From positions 24,983,571 to 25,047,570 of the forward strand of contig NC_061111.1 of NCBI RefSeq assembly GCF_002878395.1: a stretch of DNA of 64,000 nucleotides. The letters run 5' to 3'. Of this stretch, positions 11,041-23,299 are shown one piece after another. Under the pieces are notes generated by a model. That model was not told where the DNA came from and ran no database searches. It was given only the letters and a program-made list of their open reading frames with translations. A program made the translations under genes and the position numbers. Numbering within the stretch: the first letter of the stretch is position 1; the number at the start of each line of letters is the position of its first letter. The stretch comes from Capsicum annuum (lineage: Eukaryota; Streptophyta; Magnoliopsida; Solanales; Solanaceae).

Positions 11041-12389
11041 CCGTGTATTTTATACAATTTTGTTCTACATTTTTAAGGGCAAAAAGGGTCTTTTACCTTC
11101 ACCTAAGTGGTCCAAAACACGGTATTTAAGTCCTAAAACAGTATTTTTGCCCCCAAATTGATATTTTCACTCAAAACCTCTCAAGAACAAAACCTAGGTT
11201 CATCTAACTCAAGTCCAAGTCTCAAGAATTCACCATCAATTCTCACAAATTCATAAATCAAGGTATGTTTAGGTGTTCATCCTTGGGTCCCTTCCACCCC
11301 TAGAGTTCAAGAATCCTTTTTGAAAACTTAAATTATGATTTACATTCTTAAATTGAATTATGTTCATGAATGTGTTGTTGTATGGGTTTTAAACTAGGAA
11401 GATTATGTATTTCATATAAATAAACTAACATGTGTGTTGATTTGTGTACTCCTCATGTTATAACCCATGAATTATGAGTGGAATGTTGTAGCCATGATAT
11501 CCCTATGTTATTCTTTCTCATGTACAAAAATCATGCTCCCTAAGTGTTTGACAAAGTGTCTATGTGAACGAATTATGCATGATGTCCTAATTGTAATACT
11601 CTTAGAGTTGTGATATGGTTCCATTGTTTATTCTATCAAGTCCTGGGGGTAATGTATACCTGAAATTAGCTACTTAATTAGTTTTTAGTTGTAATAGAAT
11701 GATCCTGTAGTATCCCAAATAGTAGCATTTGGTCAGTTAACAGAATCAGTCTAGTGATTAGTGTCATATCAGTTGGAAGTAGGATTCAGCACCGAGCGAA
11801 CCCAGGGATGGGGGCATTCTTGCCAGCTTAGGGTTTGACCCTTAGTAACAGTCCCTGAGTTACAAACTTACGTAGCTAGCGTAGGGTAAATTGTCTTTCT
11901 TCCAGACTAGGGTTGATATAACCATATATATCTCATGAGTCTTCCTTCTAAATTAGGGTTGACCCAGCCAGTTTTAGTATCCCGTGGCATGGTGCTAACA
12001 TTCTTCTAACTGGGGTTACAAGTTGAACCTCACATCAGTCTATAATCGAGGTATGTCGATTAGATGATAACTCCTACAATTATAGTTTCAATATTCTATA
12101 CTCAGTATTCAGTACAAAACTCAATTCAGTTCTACATGATCACGACGTACAGTTATCAGTATTCAGTTGCCACAACTCAGTACTTCAGTTTCAGTCTAAT
12201 TTAGACAGACGATATATGCTTGGTATTGTGTGTTCAGTATTTGCAGTAGTCTCAGTCTTATGTAATCTCTCATCTAGTTACTTTATGGTATTTAGTTATT
12301 ATTACTTATGTACATGAACCCATGCATATTAGCTTAACCTCAACTACCATACCAGTATATTCAAAGTACTAACAAATACTCTTTCTGCA

Positions 12390-12410
12390 CTATGATGTTT
12401 CATATCATAG
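12390..12410 (+). other. Conserved LTR stem-loop (solo LTR copy)
   Basis: CTATGAT, seven-base loop, ATCATAG: a perfect 7-bp stem about 420 bases before the LTR end. Identical stems occur at 29058, 35367 and 55533, and a stem of different sequence but the same size at 61874. Confidence 0.8.
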
Positions 12411-14153
12411 GTTCGGACGTTTGGATTCTTGACCGTACTTAGACAGATTAGTCGATCAGCCATAGCTTCAGTAGTGAGTCCTCACCCATCAAGGACGTGA
12501 TATTTATTCAGTCATTGCATCATTTCAGTACTTCAGTTATTTTTCATACAGTGGTTGGAGTTAATTGGGGCTTATCCCATCAACTCTTTTATTTCAGATA
12601 TTTAAAGGCTTTCAGACACTTTCAGTTAGCAGTTATTCTATATTTGTACTCAATATTGATTTTAGTTTATGAACCTTACGGCATTTTCAGTTTTACTTCC
12701 ACATATGTTCCGTGATTATTATCCAGTATTCACAGCAGGTACCAGTCATAGGTTAGATTTTGGTCCTTTGAGTTCGTAAGTACCGTGTGACACCCAGGGT
12801 GTAGTCTCTAGGCGTTACATTGGGTGTGGAACTTGGAATGTGGGTCAAGGCATTCCCCTAATTTGATAATTTTGGTATTAAAATTGGCTTGGAAATTGTG
12901 TTCCCCCAACCCCTTTGTGAAGTTGATTTTGAATATCAATTTGTCACATGGTTTGACTAACTTACCCACACCATTGCATTGCATAAATGGTTAAAAGGTT
13001 AAATATGGATTTTGAAGACTTTGTTGGCCGTGTTTTGACTGAAATTGAAACTTCGGGGGTCGAGGCATTCCTCTAAATTTATTTGATAAACTAAAAAAGG
13101 TTGAGGCATTCCACATACTTTATTTAATAAACAAAGGAGGTCATGGAATTCCCCTAAGATGGTGGAATGTAATTAAAATGGCATAAGTGTAAGCTTACAA
13201 GCGCAAGGGTATGATGATTCCTGTGGTGTGCCTTAATGTATCATTCCCTGGGGTAAATGAATGGGTTATGTAAAACTTGTTTTAAATTAGGCTTAATGGA
13301 GGTCATGCAACTAAGCCGTAAAGGAGTGAGTCTTGAAATCCTTGTACTGGAAACTCATGTTTGCCGATGTAAGGGTTGGTCTTGATGAGTGTGTGCTTGT
13401 GATACACTTATTATATATTTGTATCCCTAATTAACGTGGAGTCAGTGCAGTCCTTGGTCTTCCTTGATACCTTTGGTTCGTGCGGCTAACATTCACTGAG
13501 GCCCTGAACCCATATAGCCCATGGGTTCCTGTTTATGATAGTTGAGCTACATAGTCTAGGCTAATGAGTTACTTTATTATAAGCCTTGTTCCCTACCCAA
13601 CATGATTATATATATATGTTTGTACATTGTGTGCATGTGGATTTTATTATGGTTTTGACCTTGTATTATTTTACCCCTTCCCTGGGTTAAATTTAAGTGC
13701 TCAACCCGTTAACCGTCGTCAGACATTGTATCCCCATGCAATGTCAGACACAGAGACACTTCTATTTTTCCTACACAATGTTAGGATTTTTGGATTGTTA
13801 GCTGTTAGCTTTGAAGTGTTGAGCTCCATTCTCTGAAAGAGCTATTATTTTAAAGTCTTGATTCATTTATGTCTTAGACCTACTTATTTGATTTTCGTTT
13901 TGGATATCGTCGGAGGTATGTCCCAACTTAGATTGGTTTTGGTTATGCTAATGGCTATGTGGATACTGTGGATTGGGATGGTTGTTGACATTCTTAGATT
14001 TCTTGAGTTTTGATTATTCTATCTTGTTATATGTTCAAATTTAGCCACAGTTAGTGTATTGTGTTTTGTTTGACTAGGCAAAGGGGGTGGTCTCTGGTCC
14101 ACAGCGGACTTGAGATTCGTGGTTACAGCCAGGTCCTGGTTTAGCTCGTGACA

Positions 14154-14158
14154 GGGAG
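14154..14158. repeat. Target site duplication of element B, right copy
   Basis: GGGAG, identical to 2618-2622. Confidence 0.93.
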
Positions 14159-15791
14159 ATTATGAACTAAGGCAGATCTTGAATTTTCTCATGGTGGTAA
14201 GTTTCAGGAAAGAGTCATGATAAATCTATTCTTATCCTAGAAAATTTCTTCTACTTGGGATTATGTAGACATTCTACCAGTGTCTCATGTATTAAAATTT
14301 TGTCTGCGCCTAAAGTTTGAGTTCTCTATTCAAATTATGTCCATGCTCCAACCACTGAACTAGAAGCATTAGTGTTCTCAGGAATTCAAGCTTCCAAGTA
14401 TTCAAGCTCTATGATATGACACTCATGGTCCATAAACTCATGTCTCGTTTTATTCTTAGTTCTAAGGAACTATACTCTCTTTATGTTGCAAACTCATCTT
14501 ATGTCATGTCTTAGCCCAAAGTGATGCTATTTATGTAAACTCATGACAATTCTCAGTTCTTAGAATTAGAAGCAATAGCTTCAAGAGGCAACCCTTGTCT
14601 TATTCTTTGAATATATGAATCCCGCCTTTTTGTTATATGAGTTATGATACATGCCCTCATATTTCTCACTGTTCCCAGTTCGAAGAACATAGGCTATGTT
14701 ATATTTATGCCCAAACGACCCTCTATTTTTGATCTAGGTGGTTTTTATGAAGTATTTCATGCCTATTGTACTATTATTTCACAGGTCACACCTTGAGTAG
14801 TATAATAAATAAGAGTTATAATTGAGTAGTATCGTTCCTATTCTTGATGCTTGTACTCTAGTCCCTTAGTTACCGTCCTTATGTTAGGATGGTAGTGGCT
14901 ATGGAAGCGGAGTAATATTTTAGATAAGAGAGTAGATATTCTTTGATGTGAAAATTTTTGGTGTAGCCACTCGAGCTAAGGTTGTAGATGAAGAGGGAAA
15001 AGGGAGATGAACTTTGGTTGTGTGAAATAGTTAATAAGGGGAGATGTGGTGAAAATCTCTGTCATAGTGATTGAAGTTGTTTTTTTTGGTGGGGAGATCC
15101 ATAAAGTGGGCATAGTAAAAATAGGCTTGAATGTTGTGATTGATAGATACACAAATCATTGTGTGATATAGTTGGTACTCCTTGATTAAGACCTGAGGTT
15201 GTTTTATCATAGTGGTAAGGTGGAGAAGTATTCTCGGATGGGTGTACAGTATAGGGTCCCATAGATTAAACTAGCACCATTTAACTTAGAGTTAGGCCTC
15301 AACATGGAGGAAATATATAGTTAAACTCAAGCTCTGGTAGTTAGGTTTTCGTAAGGGAATTATAAGATTGAGATAGTGAAATGTTGTATTCATAGTTGAA
15401 AGCATAGTTGAAAAGTGTGGCTCTATTTAAGGTCTATTAGATTCATCATTTAAGGTGGAGAATTCTTTTACTCTATTCGTGTATCTCAAAAAAATCACAT
15501 TTTGTATCTTATATCTATCTTAATCAATCTGAGGATTCCTGGAAAAATTCATGCCTTATGTTGTTTAGATCATGTTCCATAGAGCTAATGCTCAAGATCA
15601 TATCTATGTCAAGTCTCATCATCCCATAATTCGTGCTTACATGATTTACTTGGTGATGTCAAGAAGCTCTTTCATCTTGATGTCTATGTATGCTTTATTG
15701 AGGAAGAATTCCTAATGTGAAGCTACATCCTTTATTCCATACTTTTAGAGCTTTAATAAGTTCATACTCATCATTCGATGATGAATGATTT
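14159..15791 (+). mobile_element. Internal region of element A, right part
   Basis: About 1.6 kb without recognisable coding motifs. It ends with the inverted repeat CATTCGATGATGAATG (15772-15787) just before the purine tract, the same arrangement as in the other Tekay-type elements here. Confidence 0.6.
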
Positions 15792-15805
15792 CAAGAGGGA
15801 GATAA
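15792..15805 (+). other. Polypurine tract of element A
   Basis: CAAGAGGGAGATAA directly precedes TGTAACACCC. Confidence 0.75.
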
Positions 15806-18011
15806 TGTAACACCCTATATTTTTGGGCTAGAATTCAAGCCGCCATTCCTATATGTATAAAACCAAACCCAATAATTCTATGTCAATATAAGTGTGCTGA
15901 TTAATTCTATATTGTGGGAACATCTTTGGAGATGAATTGAGATCATACAAATCGCCTAACTCAAAGATGAGTTGAGAACATTTCTACTGATTGAGTTTTA
16001 GTGGACGTTTCAACTTGGGTCAAATTCCAATGACCATTGCTTATATAATATAACGGTTCAGGTGGCCTACTATATATTAAATGATAGGTCTTCGTGTCTT
16101 GTTTCCAACGCCTCCGATTTCACCTTAATCCTTTACTGGAGTGAAAGTTATGCTCATTTTACTTGGAAGTGTCTATCTACCATAAGGTGATGACTAAGTT
16201 GACAAGCTATCAACTAGGTGACGACTAAGTTGACGAGTCATCAATTAGGTGAAGATCCATCCACCCAAGTTGTCAACCTTAACCATTAAATGGTAAAATC
16301 AGCTAAATATCAACGACTAGTTGACGAGTTGTCACCAAACTGATGGGTTGTCAACCTAGTCGTAACTTAAGAATCCCTGCAATTTTTCTTTGGTTTCTTT
16401 AGGGGTATTTTGGTATTTTTCTCACCCCAAACTCCTCCCCTACGACTTAAATCATTCAATAATCCTTGTATATTGATGTTTAGTCAGTTTTTCAATACTT
16501 TCTCTCCTCTTCTCTCCACTCTCAAGAGAGAAAAGTTAGGTTTTCTTCTCATAAATTCATACTTCCAAGGCTCAGATTCAAGATGTCACAAATTTGGTTC
16601 ATCTAAAAGGCATGTTGCTCATCCCTAACTTGTATTTTTACATTGTAGCATTTATTTACTCAATAATTATGTGTTTGAACTTGGGTTGAGGGTTTTGGGT
16701 AGTTAATACTTGAATTGCTTATTCCTTATTTTAAGTGGATTATTCATGCTTTAGCTGGTTGTTTTTCGGACTAAATTGATGCATTATGAAATTGAATGGA
16801 ATGGGTGACATAGGTTTCCAAAATTGAGGGATTTTTCGCTTGGTAATGGCATTAACCTCAACCCACCTTGTAAACTTGATCTTGAATTTGGCTAATTGCA
16901 TGAATTAATTTATCTTTTGAAAATATTGTATTGAATTAAAGGATAAATGGATAAAAAATGATTTTTGAAGGACCTTGGTGGTCAAGGTTTGGATTTTAAA
17001 TAGAACTTAGGAGTTAAATGGTTACATGCATTGGTTTGACATAATTATATAAGCTTGCAAGCATATTGGTATGACGATGCCAGGTAGGTAAATGCCTTAA
17101 TAAAGACTCCTTGATTTATGGTTGGATATATTTGCAAATTATTTTAATTTGGGCTTAAAGGAAATTATGTAGCTTACCATGAAGGTATAGGTCCGGGGAG
17201 GACCAACACTTAAAATCACATTTGCCGGCATGGGGGTCTATGTAATTGTGTGCTTGGTACACACATTATAGTTTGAATGTCTATCACCTCGGTGTCTTTA
17301 GCCTTTCCTCGGTTTCGTCATACGTACTACTAACATGCACTGGGCCCTTTCGGTAGGAGGAGTCGGACCCATATAGCCCATGGGCTTCTTTAGGACAGAG
17401 TGAGCTACATAGTTTAGGATAATGATTTAAATTTTTATGTTCATGGCCCCTGTCCCTTCCCTGTATCTTATATATGTATATATAAATGTTGTGTATGTGG
17501 TTTTGACTGATTTTTGATAAGTGCACTACTTTATTCCATTCCCTCGAGTTACATGCTAGTGTTCTCCCCACTAATCGTCTCTGGATGCTGCATCGTTTCA
17601 TGATATAAGGTTTGAGGGGTTTTCTATTACTCCTGTGCAGCATTAGTGGTGTGGTACGTCGGTTGAGTTGCTGTGAAGTGGTGAGCCTCCATCTTTTGAA
17701 AAACCTATCACTTTATTAGTATTTCTTTTCATATTCTGGGAATTATGAATTCCTCTTTGTCATAGTTGGGGGCATGTCCCGACTTAGTTTTGTATTCTTG
17801 GTTTAGAGGCTTTGTGGACAAGTGTTGGGTTGGTTGTTCGCTTTGATTCTTAGAATTACCACTTGGATTATTTATCCTTCTTAATGTTATTTTGGTTAAC
17901 TTCTACTATTTACATTTATGGTGCTCTTGAGATAAATCTAAGGGGTTGTCTCTGGCCCATAGTGGGCTTGAGATTGCCCGTCACGGCCAGGCATAGGTTC
18001 GAATCGTGACA
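15806..18011 (+). repeat. 3' LTR of element A
   Basis: It runs TGTAACACCC to CGTGACA, 2206 bp. Its U3 holds a cluster of TTGACGAGTCATCAA-like palindromic words (about 16185-16365). Stem-loops: ATCGT/ATGAT at 17592-17604, GGG/CCC at 17768-17780 and GCCC/GGGC at 17955-17967. Its last 600 bases pair with 1-625. Confidence 0.88.
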
Positions 18012-18679
18012 ACTATTTTGTAAAGCCTTGAATTTTTATAAATTAAAACAAAGCTTAAGAGGTTAACCTAATTCATAGAGGATATTAAAATTAGAATCTC
18101 ATATATATATATTGGAAGTCTTCCTTGAATTCGTGATTTAGTAATCGTTTGTTTGAACTCGTGTATAAGTGATTGTTTGTTTGACGAGAAAGGATGATAA
18201 TGTAAGTGATGTGATGTAGATAATTTATTTTGTTGCTAACAACATTGGTAATTATTTGTTTGAATTCTTTTCTTAGTAATTACTTATTCAAACTCGTGAA
18301 TTAGTAATCAAATTCGTGATCTAGTGATTGTTTGTAAATTTAAAAGTAAAATTACTAAATTAACCCTATCTAATTAAACTTTTATTTTTATTATAATTTT
18401 TTTTCAAAAAAAGCCTTAATGATTTCTTGAAGGTTGACACCTATTTTAATAAGTAACTAACCCTTTCTATTTAAAAGGTTGTGTTTGTTGGCGCTTGGCG
18501 GTCTTTACAATTTTGAAACCCTTGAAAAAAATCAATAAATAAAATACGATAGTTACCATGACCAAAAAGAATAGGCACATAATGGCAACCCAAAGAACAA
18601 GAATTAAAGGAAATCAAAAGCAGAAACGGAAGAATCTCAAATATATACACACACACACACGACTCAAGTATAAAAAATA
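18012..18679. other. AT-rich non-coding stretch with short repeats
   Basis: No gene seen. Variants of GTGATTTAGTAATCGTTTGT recur several times at 18133-18335. An (AC)7 microsatellite lies at 18647-18660. Confidence 0.5.
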
Positions 18680-21600
18680 CATTCCACGGTTGGTTGTCAT
18701 CAGTACAAGCCTCTAAATATATAATACTATCAATAGTTAAAGTATCTTAAATGTCGGTGAGCATAAGATAAATAAAGAGAGATCTGAATAAGTTTGGAGT
18801 CTGTCAGTACTACCTCGATTTACGCAATGCCAATATTAAATAAAATAATCTACAAGATGCTACTCAACCCCATACCTTCACGAGGTGTAGAAAAATAAGA
18901 AGAAGAAAAGAAAAAAAAAGGTGAGTACGAAATCATATATACTAAGCAAGCATCGTCGATAACCGATCCTATTCTAAAGTGATGGTGAGGACCACCACCC
19001 AAACTACCCAAGATTTCTCTAAATAGATCTATGACTATTAAATTCTCTACTTCATTCTAATAAGGAAACCCAACACAGTCATAACATCATCCATAAACAA
19101 GTAGGCGCATAAGTCTAGGTGAGTCAATACTAGCCATTTTATGATCAACAAGAATAAAAAAAGGAAAAGAAAGACTCACTTACACTCTATCTTAGGTCAA
19201 ATTATCACGTTTAGTCAATAATCCATGATGAAGTAGTGAGAGTGTACAATTATGAGTATGTCATGCTACCACTAGGTGCGGCACTACAGGACTCACTAAT
19301 CAAGCCATAGTCATACCCTATGTCTCATGTGTACCTCAACTCCAAAATCATCCAATAAGTATAATAATATAATGTAATGAAGTGAAATGAATGTTCCATA
19401 CACAATATCACAAGCAAGGTTTAGTCATAAAAATTAACTATACAAGTAAGCACTCAACGACGATATCAAACCATACAAAGAAAATGTCATGCAATGTAAT
19501 TTGATGATGATGATGAATAATTGATAGTCATCGCGTGACTTTCTATATACATCTACTGAGCCTCACCGCTCTTAAGATAGGACCCATGGGGGGTTTGCAA
19601 CTCATATACTCTTTATAATCTGAATCTCATGTCTCAAATTAATTTTATCGATATATTCCTCGGTATAGGCATTTTATAAAGTGTCTCATTTTCTTACAAA
19701 AATCAGAACGTCTCATTGGTACTAATATCTCATGAATATGCATACATAACATAAGGATATAATGTTCATAATGAATCAACATGAAGATTAAAAATCTATT
19801 ACGTGTATAAATGATCTCAAAATCAGCTCAATGTATCAATAATTCATGATATCAGTTTTCACTTGGCACCACCAGAATAAATAGTTATATAGTCATCAAT
19901 ATTATCATTTTCATCCCCTTACTTGGCATCACTATAATGAATATGCAATTAAATGCTCATATAAGGCCTAAAATGTTAAGTCAAGCCCCACTCACATGAC
20001 ACAATAATAAATAAGGCATTTAATACATAAAACATGACCAATAACATTAAGTTAAGCCTCCTCGGACATCACAATAATACATCCTTTCAAATCAAAATCA
20101 ATATGTATATAAGCCCAACTCGGACACACCATCATAAATAATTACTCAGGTCTATAATAATGTTCACATAAGCCCCGTACAAGCAACACAAAACAAACCA
20201 CAATCCCAAGAACAATTAATCCCGGAATCCAAACATAGCTTGTTCCATTCATAAGTCTCCTTAACTATTACAAGTCTACTCATACTCTGAGTATCCTCTA
20301 AGACCTCAATCATTCTATCAATAATGAGGATAACATAATTACCCTCTAACATGATACTAAATCACAATCATCACAATAGTCTGATAACAAGATTCAAGCT
20401 CTAAAATAGGTATTCAATATCATTTATTCGAGATCATCAGGTTATCTATCTACATTCTACCTTAAGGATATTTACAAGTATTAAGACTTACTAATCAAGA
20501 TAATAATTTAACCACAATCTATCAAAGACTCTGGTACCTGTGGAGATGTTTGTCATTTATCTAAGAAGCCCTCCCCCCCAATCCTAAATGAATCACAACT
20601 TACAAACAAACAAGTATACAACACACAAACACTTTGAAAAAAGTAAAGATATATCTTACCTTACCTTAAAGAAAGATCTACAAGCCCAAGCACAGTCAAA
20701 AAGCATCATTTGGAAGCTCAACTCTCTCAATTCAATATTAGTGCATCTAATCTAATCAAATATGGCATCTACAAGTCAAAAAGAGTCCAACAATACCTAT
20801 ATTGACTATATTTATTTTGGGTCTAAAATTCTCATTGAAAATTATTTCAAGGAAACACAAGGATAAAATTGAAAATTTATGTAAGAATAATATTTTTCAT
20901 ATCAAGAGAAGTCTATAGTTGAAAACTCACGCAAAATCGAGTAAAAATCGAATCTCGAATCGAAGAAAAATTAATTTACACTTTATCAGGTGAAAACCCC
21001 CAAAATCGCATTTAAAATCTACGCTTTAAAGTTATTTTAAAAATGAAAATAATATAAAGTGAAAAAATAAAAGTTTAGGAACTCTCCCATGAAAGAAATT
21101 GTGAAATCCCCTTTAAAATCGCCTTAATCTGAGCTCTAGAAGTTCAAAAATGAGAAAGTAAAATTTGAGGCCAAAGAATAAAATTATAATCTTTTTAGGT
21201 CTAAAGGCCTTCATGAATGCGGGGACCTAAGTTGTGATAGCAAGGTTTCCCTAACCCAGATCTTCAAGAATGCGAGCCTAACACTGTAAACACAAAGAAG
21301 AAATGACAAAACCATTTGCAAACTCTAGACTCTGGTCTCAACCACGAAGTTAGGGTCCATAGAGCTTCGTGAACGTGAGCCTAAGGCTGCAAACGCAAAG
21401 AGGAAGTGAGAATGCACCAGATAACAACTGAAGAAACAAAGGCACAAGTCAAAACTCTCCGAATGGACCTCCGGGATTCATTGGAAACCCACAGAAATAA
21501 ATTAATAATTCCTATAGACTAATTTTGATGTTCTGAACTCAATGGTGACATAATATTTTTGAAAAAGGACCGTTATCAACAAATTAACCTCGAAACCCCT

Positions 21601-21900
21601 TTAGGCACAATTTAACTAATTTCCTAATGGAGGGTCGAAATACAAAATAAGGGCTCGGGACCCGAACTAACCACATTACTAATCCAAAATCAAAATTCAA
21701 AGTTAATGAAACTATTAGAATCATTATCCGAGGCTCGAATCATAAAATATTGCCGAAGTCCAATCAACCCTTTTTAAGGGTGTTTTAAACCACAAGTTCA
21801 TTTAAATACTCCAAAATGCATCGCAAATTAGATCAACCACCTCCACAACTCGTAAATAAGATAAAACAATTATGGAAAAGGCCAAAATGATAAAGATACA
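18680..21900 (-). repeat. Probable reversed LTR-retrotransposon relic, ends not resolved
   Basis: Read on the minus strand, it has features usual in nightshade Gypsy LTRs: a CCCATGGGTCCTATCTTAAG stretch (near 19570-19590) and several decayed GCGTTCGCGAAG-type words (near 21215, 21270, 21365), as in LTRs with arrays of that word. No coding motif, no TG...CA pair and no target duplication were found. It may be more than one fragment. Confidence 0.35.
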
Positions 21901-22315
21901 AAAAAATTTAAATTTCAATACGATTGTCATTACAACAGTTTAAAGACACCACAAGTTGGAGTAAAGTTGTGTGAAATTTAATAGAAGTGGCAAACAGTGG
22001 AAGTCAATAGATTTTCTAGATATTATCCTTTATATTTGGTTTGTGTCTTCTCAACTTTCAATTAAGTTTACCCCAGAATGTTCTTTTTATCACAAATTCT
22101 ACACTTTACTACACCAATATTTAGTGCCATCATCAAATTAAATATCTTGAACAACAAACTAAAAAAATAATTTCTGTCCTATGTTTAGTTCTATAAATGG
22201 CACAAACCTTACGAGTAAATATAGAAGAAGAACGTTATAAATAGCGGATTCTACATTAATTTCTCTTGTTATAAAAAACAAGAATCGCTTTGTGATATCA
22301 TGTGACGATTTAGGA

Positions 22316-22337
22316 ATATATATATATATATATATAT
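22316..22337. repeat. (AT)11 microsatellite
   Basis: Uninterrupted AT dinucleotides. Confidence 0.9.
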
Positions 22338-22506
22338 CCAAAAATTAATTTTATATGTAAAAGGTCTTTATCTAGTAGTTAAAGAAAAAAAAAAGAATGA
22401 CTAAACTACATCCATAAATAAAAGATTAACATTAGAGTTAGTACGCATAGACAATGGCTACACAAATATGATTCGGAGAAGATTTGATAATAATGTTATC
22501 AAATAT

Positions 22507-22559
22507 AATCAATATATTATCAAGTATATTACAAATAATCAATATATTATCAAATATAT
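22507..22559. repeat. Two-copy 30-bp tandem repeat
   Basis: AATCAATATATTATCAA starts at 22507 and again at 22537, with similar flanks. It lies between the reversed relic and the Copia LTR. The rest of 21900-22872 is AT-rich with no gene. Confidence 0.7.
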
Positions 22560-22872
22560 GTTTAAATCAAGAATTTAATTTTTCCCCTGTAAATAAAATC
22601 TTTTGTATGTTTATATTTTACAATGATGACAAATATAGCATAGGTCAAACAACTCTTAAAATATTAATCACATGGTAATTTTACGTTGCACTTTCAAGAG
22701 AGATAACAATGTCAAATAATAAGAATCCTCGCTATATCAAAAGAAAGCAAAACGGATGAAGAAAAAATACACCAGATATATCTTTTATAAGAAAGTATGA
22801 CGTTGGATGAAATAAGCTCCATCAAATGTTTCAACTCAAAAATTAAATAAATAAATAAATAACTATTTGATC

Positions 22873-23101
22873 TGTTATGAAATAATAAGGAATAAAGAAC
22901 AAGAGTAGAGAGAGAAGAGAGAGTAATTGTTATTTCTCTTGAGGAATGAATTACAATGAAGGAAAACCCCTTTATTTATAGGGGAAAACTAACCTTGTGA
23001 TTTCTAACTTTTCCATAAATAGACATACACAATATATGGTAAAGTAGGTATTCACTATATATAGTAAGTAGACATTCACTATATATGAAATATTTATAAC
23101 A
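22873..23101 (-). repeat. 3' LTR of the Copia relic
   Basis: It runs TGTTAT to ATAACA, a perfect 6-bp terminal inverted repeat, 229 bp, with purine-rich and TATA-like stretches. The short length fits a Copia LTR. Confidence 0.85.
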
Positions 23102-23110
23102 CTCCCCCTT
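23102..23110 (-). other. Polypurine tract of the Copia relic
   Basis: AAGGGGGAG on the minus strand abuts the LTR end. Confidence 0.88.
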
Positions 23111-23299
23111 GAATGTATAATTGATAGATAATGTGCCTCGTTAAAACCTTACTAGAAAAAATCCAATGGAAAAAAAATCTAGTGAAGGAAAAAGAGTACA
23201 CATCTCTAACAATACGCATATATATTGCCTCATTAAAAAACTTACAAGAAAAACCCAGTGGGAAAAAACCTTGTAAGAAAAAAAAGAATACAACGCATA

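Larger units (their letters stand above)
10662..12819 (+). mobile_element. Solo LTR of a Tekay-type element inserted in the 3' LTR of B
   Basis: It runs TGTAAGACC to CGTTACA, 2158 bp, with no internal region. It is flanked by ATAGG (10657-10661) and TTGGG (12820-12824). Both are one change away from ATGGG, which the undisturbed left LTR of B has at this point, so they are a decayed 5-bp target duplication. It shares blocks with the LTRs at 26890, 33237 and 53374 (the AGTAGGATTCAGCACCGAGC stretch near 11778, the hairpin near 12400), though overall it is a different family. It must have formed by LTR-LTR recombination after inserting. Confidence 0.9.
2623..14153 (+). mobile_element. Tekay/Del-type chromovirus 'B' (Ty3-Gypsy), complete but decayed
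   Basis: It has two LTRs (2623-4757 and 9855-14153, the latter split by a solo LTR), a primer site, gag, protease, RT, RNase H, integrase, a C-terminal chromodomain and a purine tract, in the Ty3-Gypsy order. The left LTR is 2135 bp. The right one is 2136 bp once the solo LTR and its 5-bp duplication are removed, which strongly supports the boundaries. A perfect GGGAG duplication flanks it. Many in-frame stops and several frameshifts show it is dead. Sampled LTR stretches differ at roughly one base in six, so the insertion is old. Confidence 0.93.
9855..14153 (+). repeat. 3' LTR of element B, split by a solo LTR
   Basis: It starts TGTAAAATCC and ends CGTGACA. Pieces 9855-10661 and 12820-14153 align in order with 2623-4757. 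It keeps the palindromic ACGACTC/GAGTCGT words (about 9915-10240) and one extra word that the left LTR has lost (about 10023-10046). Stem-loops: 13722-13745 (GACATTGTAT/ATGCAATGTC, one wobble pair, CCCC loop) and 14097-14109 (GTCC/GGAC). Confidence 0.92.
1..18011 (+). mobile_element. Outer Gypsy-type LTR element 'A' (left end outside window), carrying nested element B
   Basis: The LTR end at 1-625 is closely similar to the last part of the LTR at 15806-18011, so the two are read as the 5' and 3' LTRs of one element. The internal sequence is 626-2617 and 14159-15805, about 3.6 kb once element B is removed. It has a tRNA-Met type primer site after the first LTR and a purine tract before the second. 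No gag, protease, RT or integrase motif was recognised in it, so it is either non-autonomous or decayed beyond recognition. The PPT region and LTR ends match the Tekay/Del style of the other elements here. The 5' target duplication lies outside the window; the 3' candidate is ACTAT at 18012-18016. Confidence 0.75.

Noticed and set aside
10895..11161. 88-codon open frame across the GC-rich block
   Set aside because: It lies inside a solo LTR; GC-rich sequence has few stops, and no family likeness is seen.
22868..22872. TGATC as target duplication of the Copia relic
   Set aside because: No second LTR or partner TGATC at a matching end was found, so it cannot be supported.
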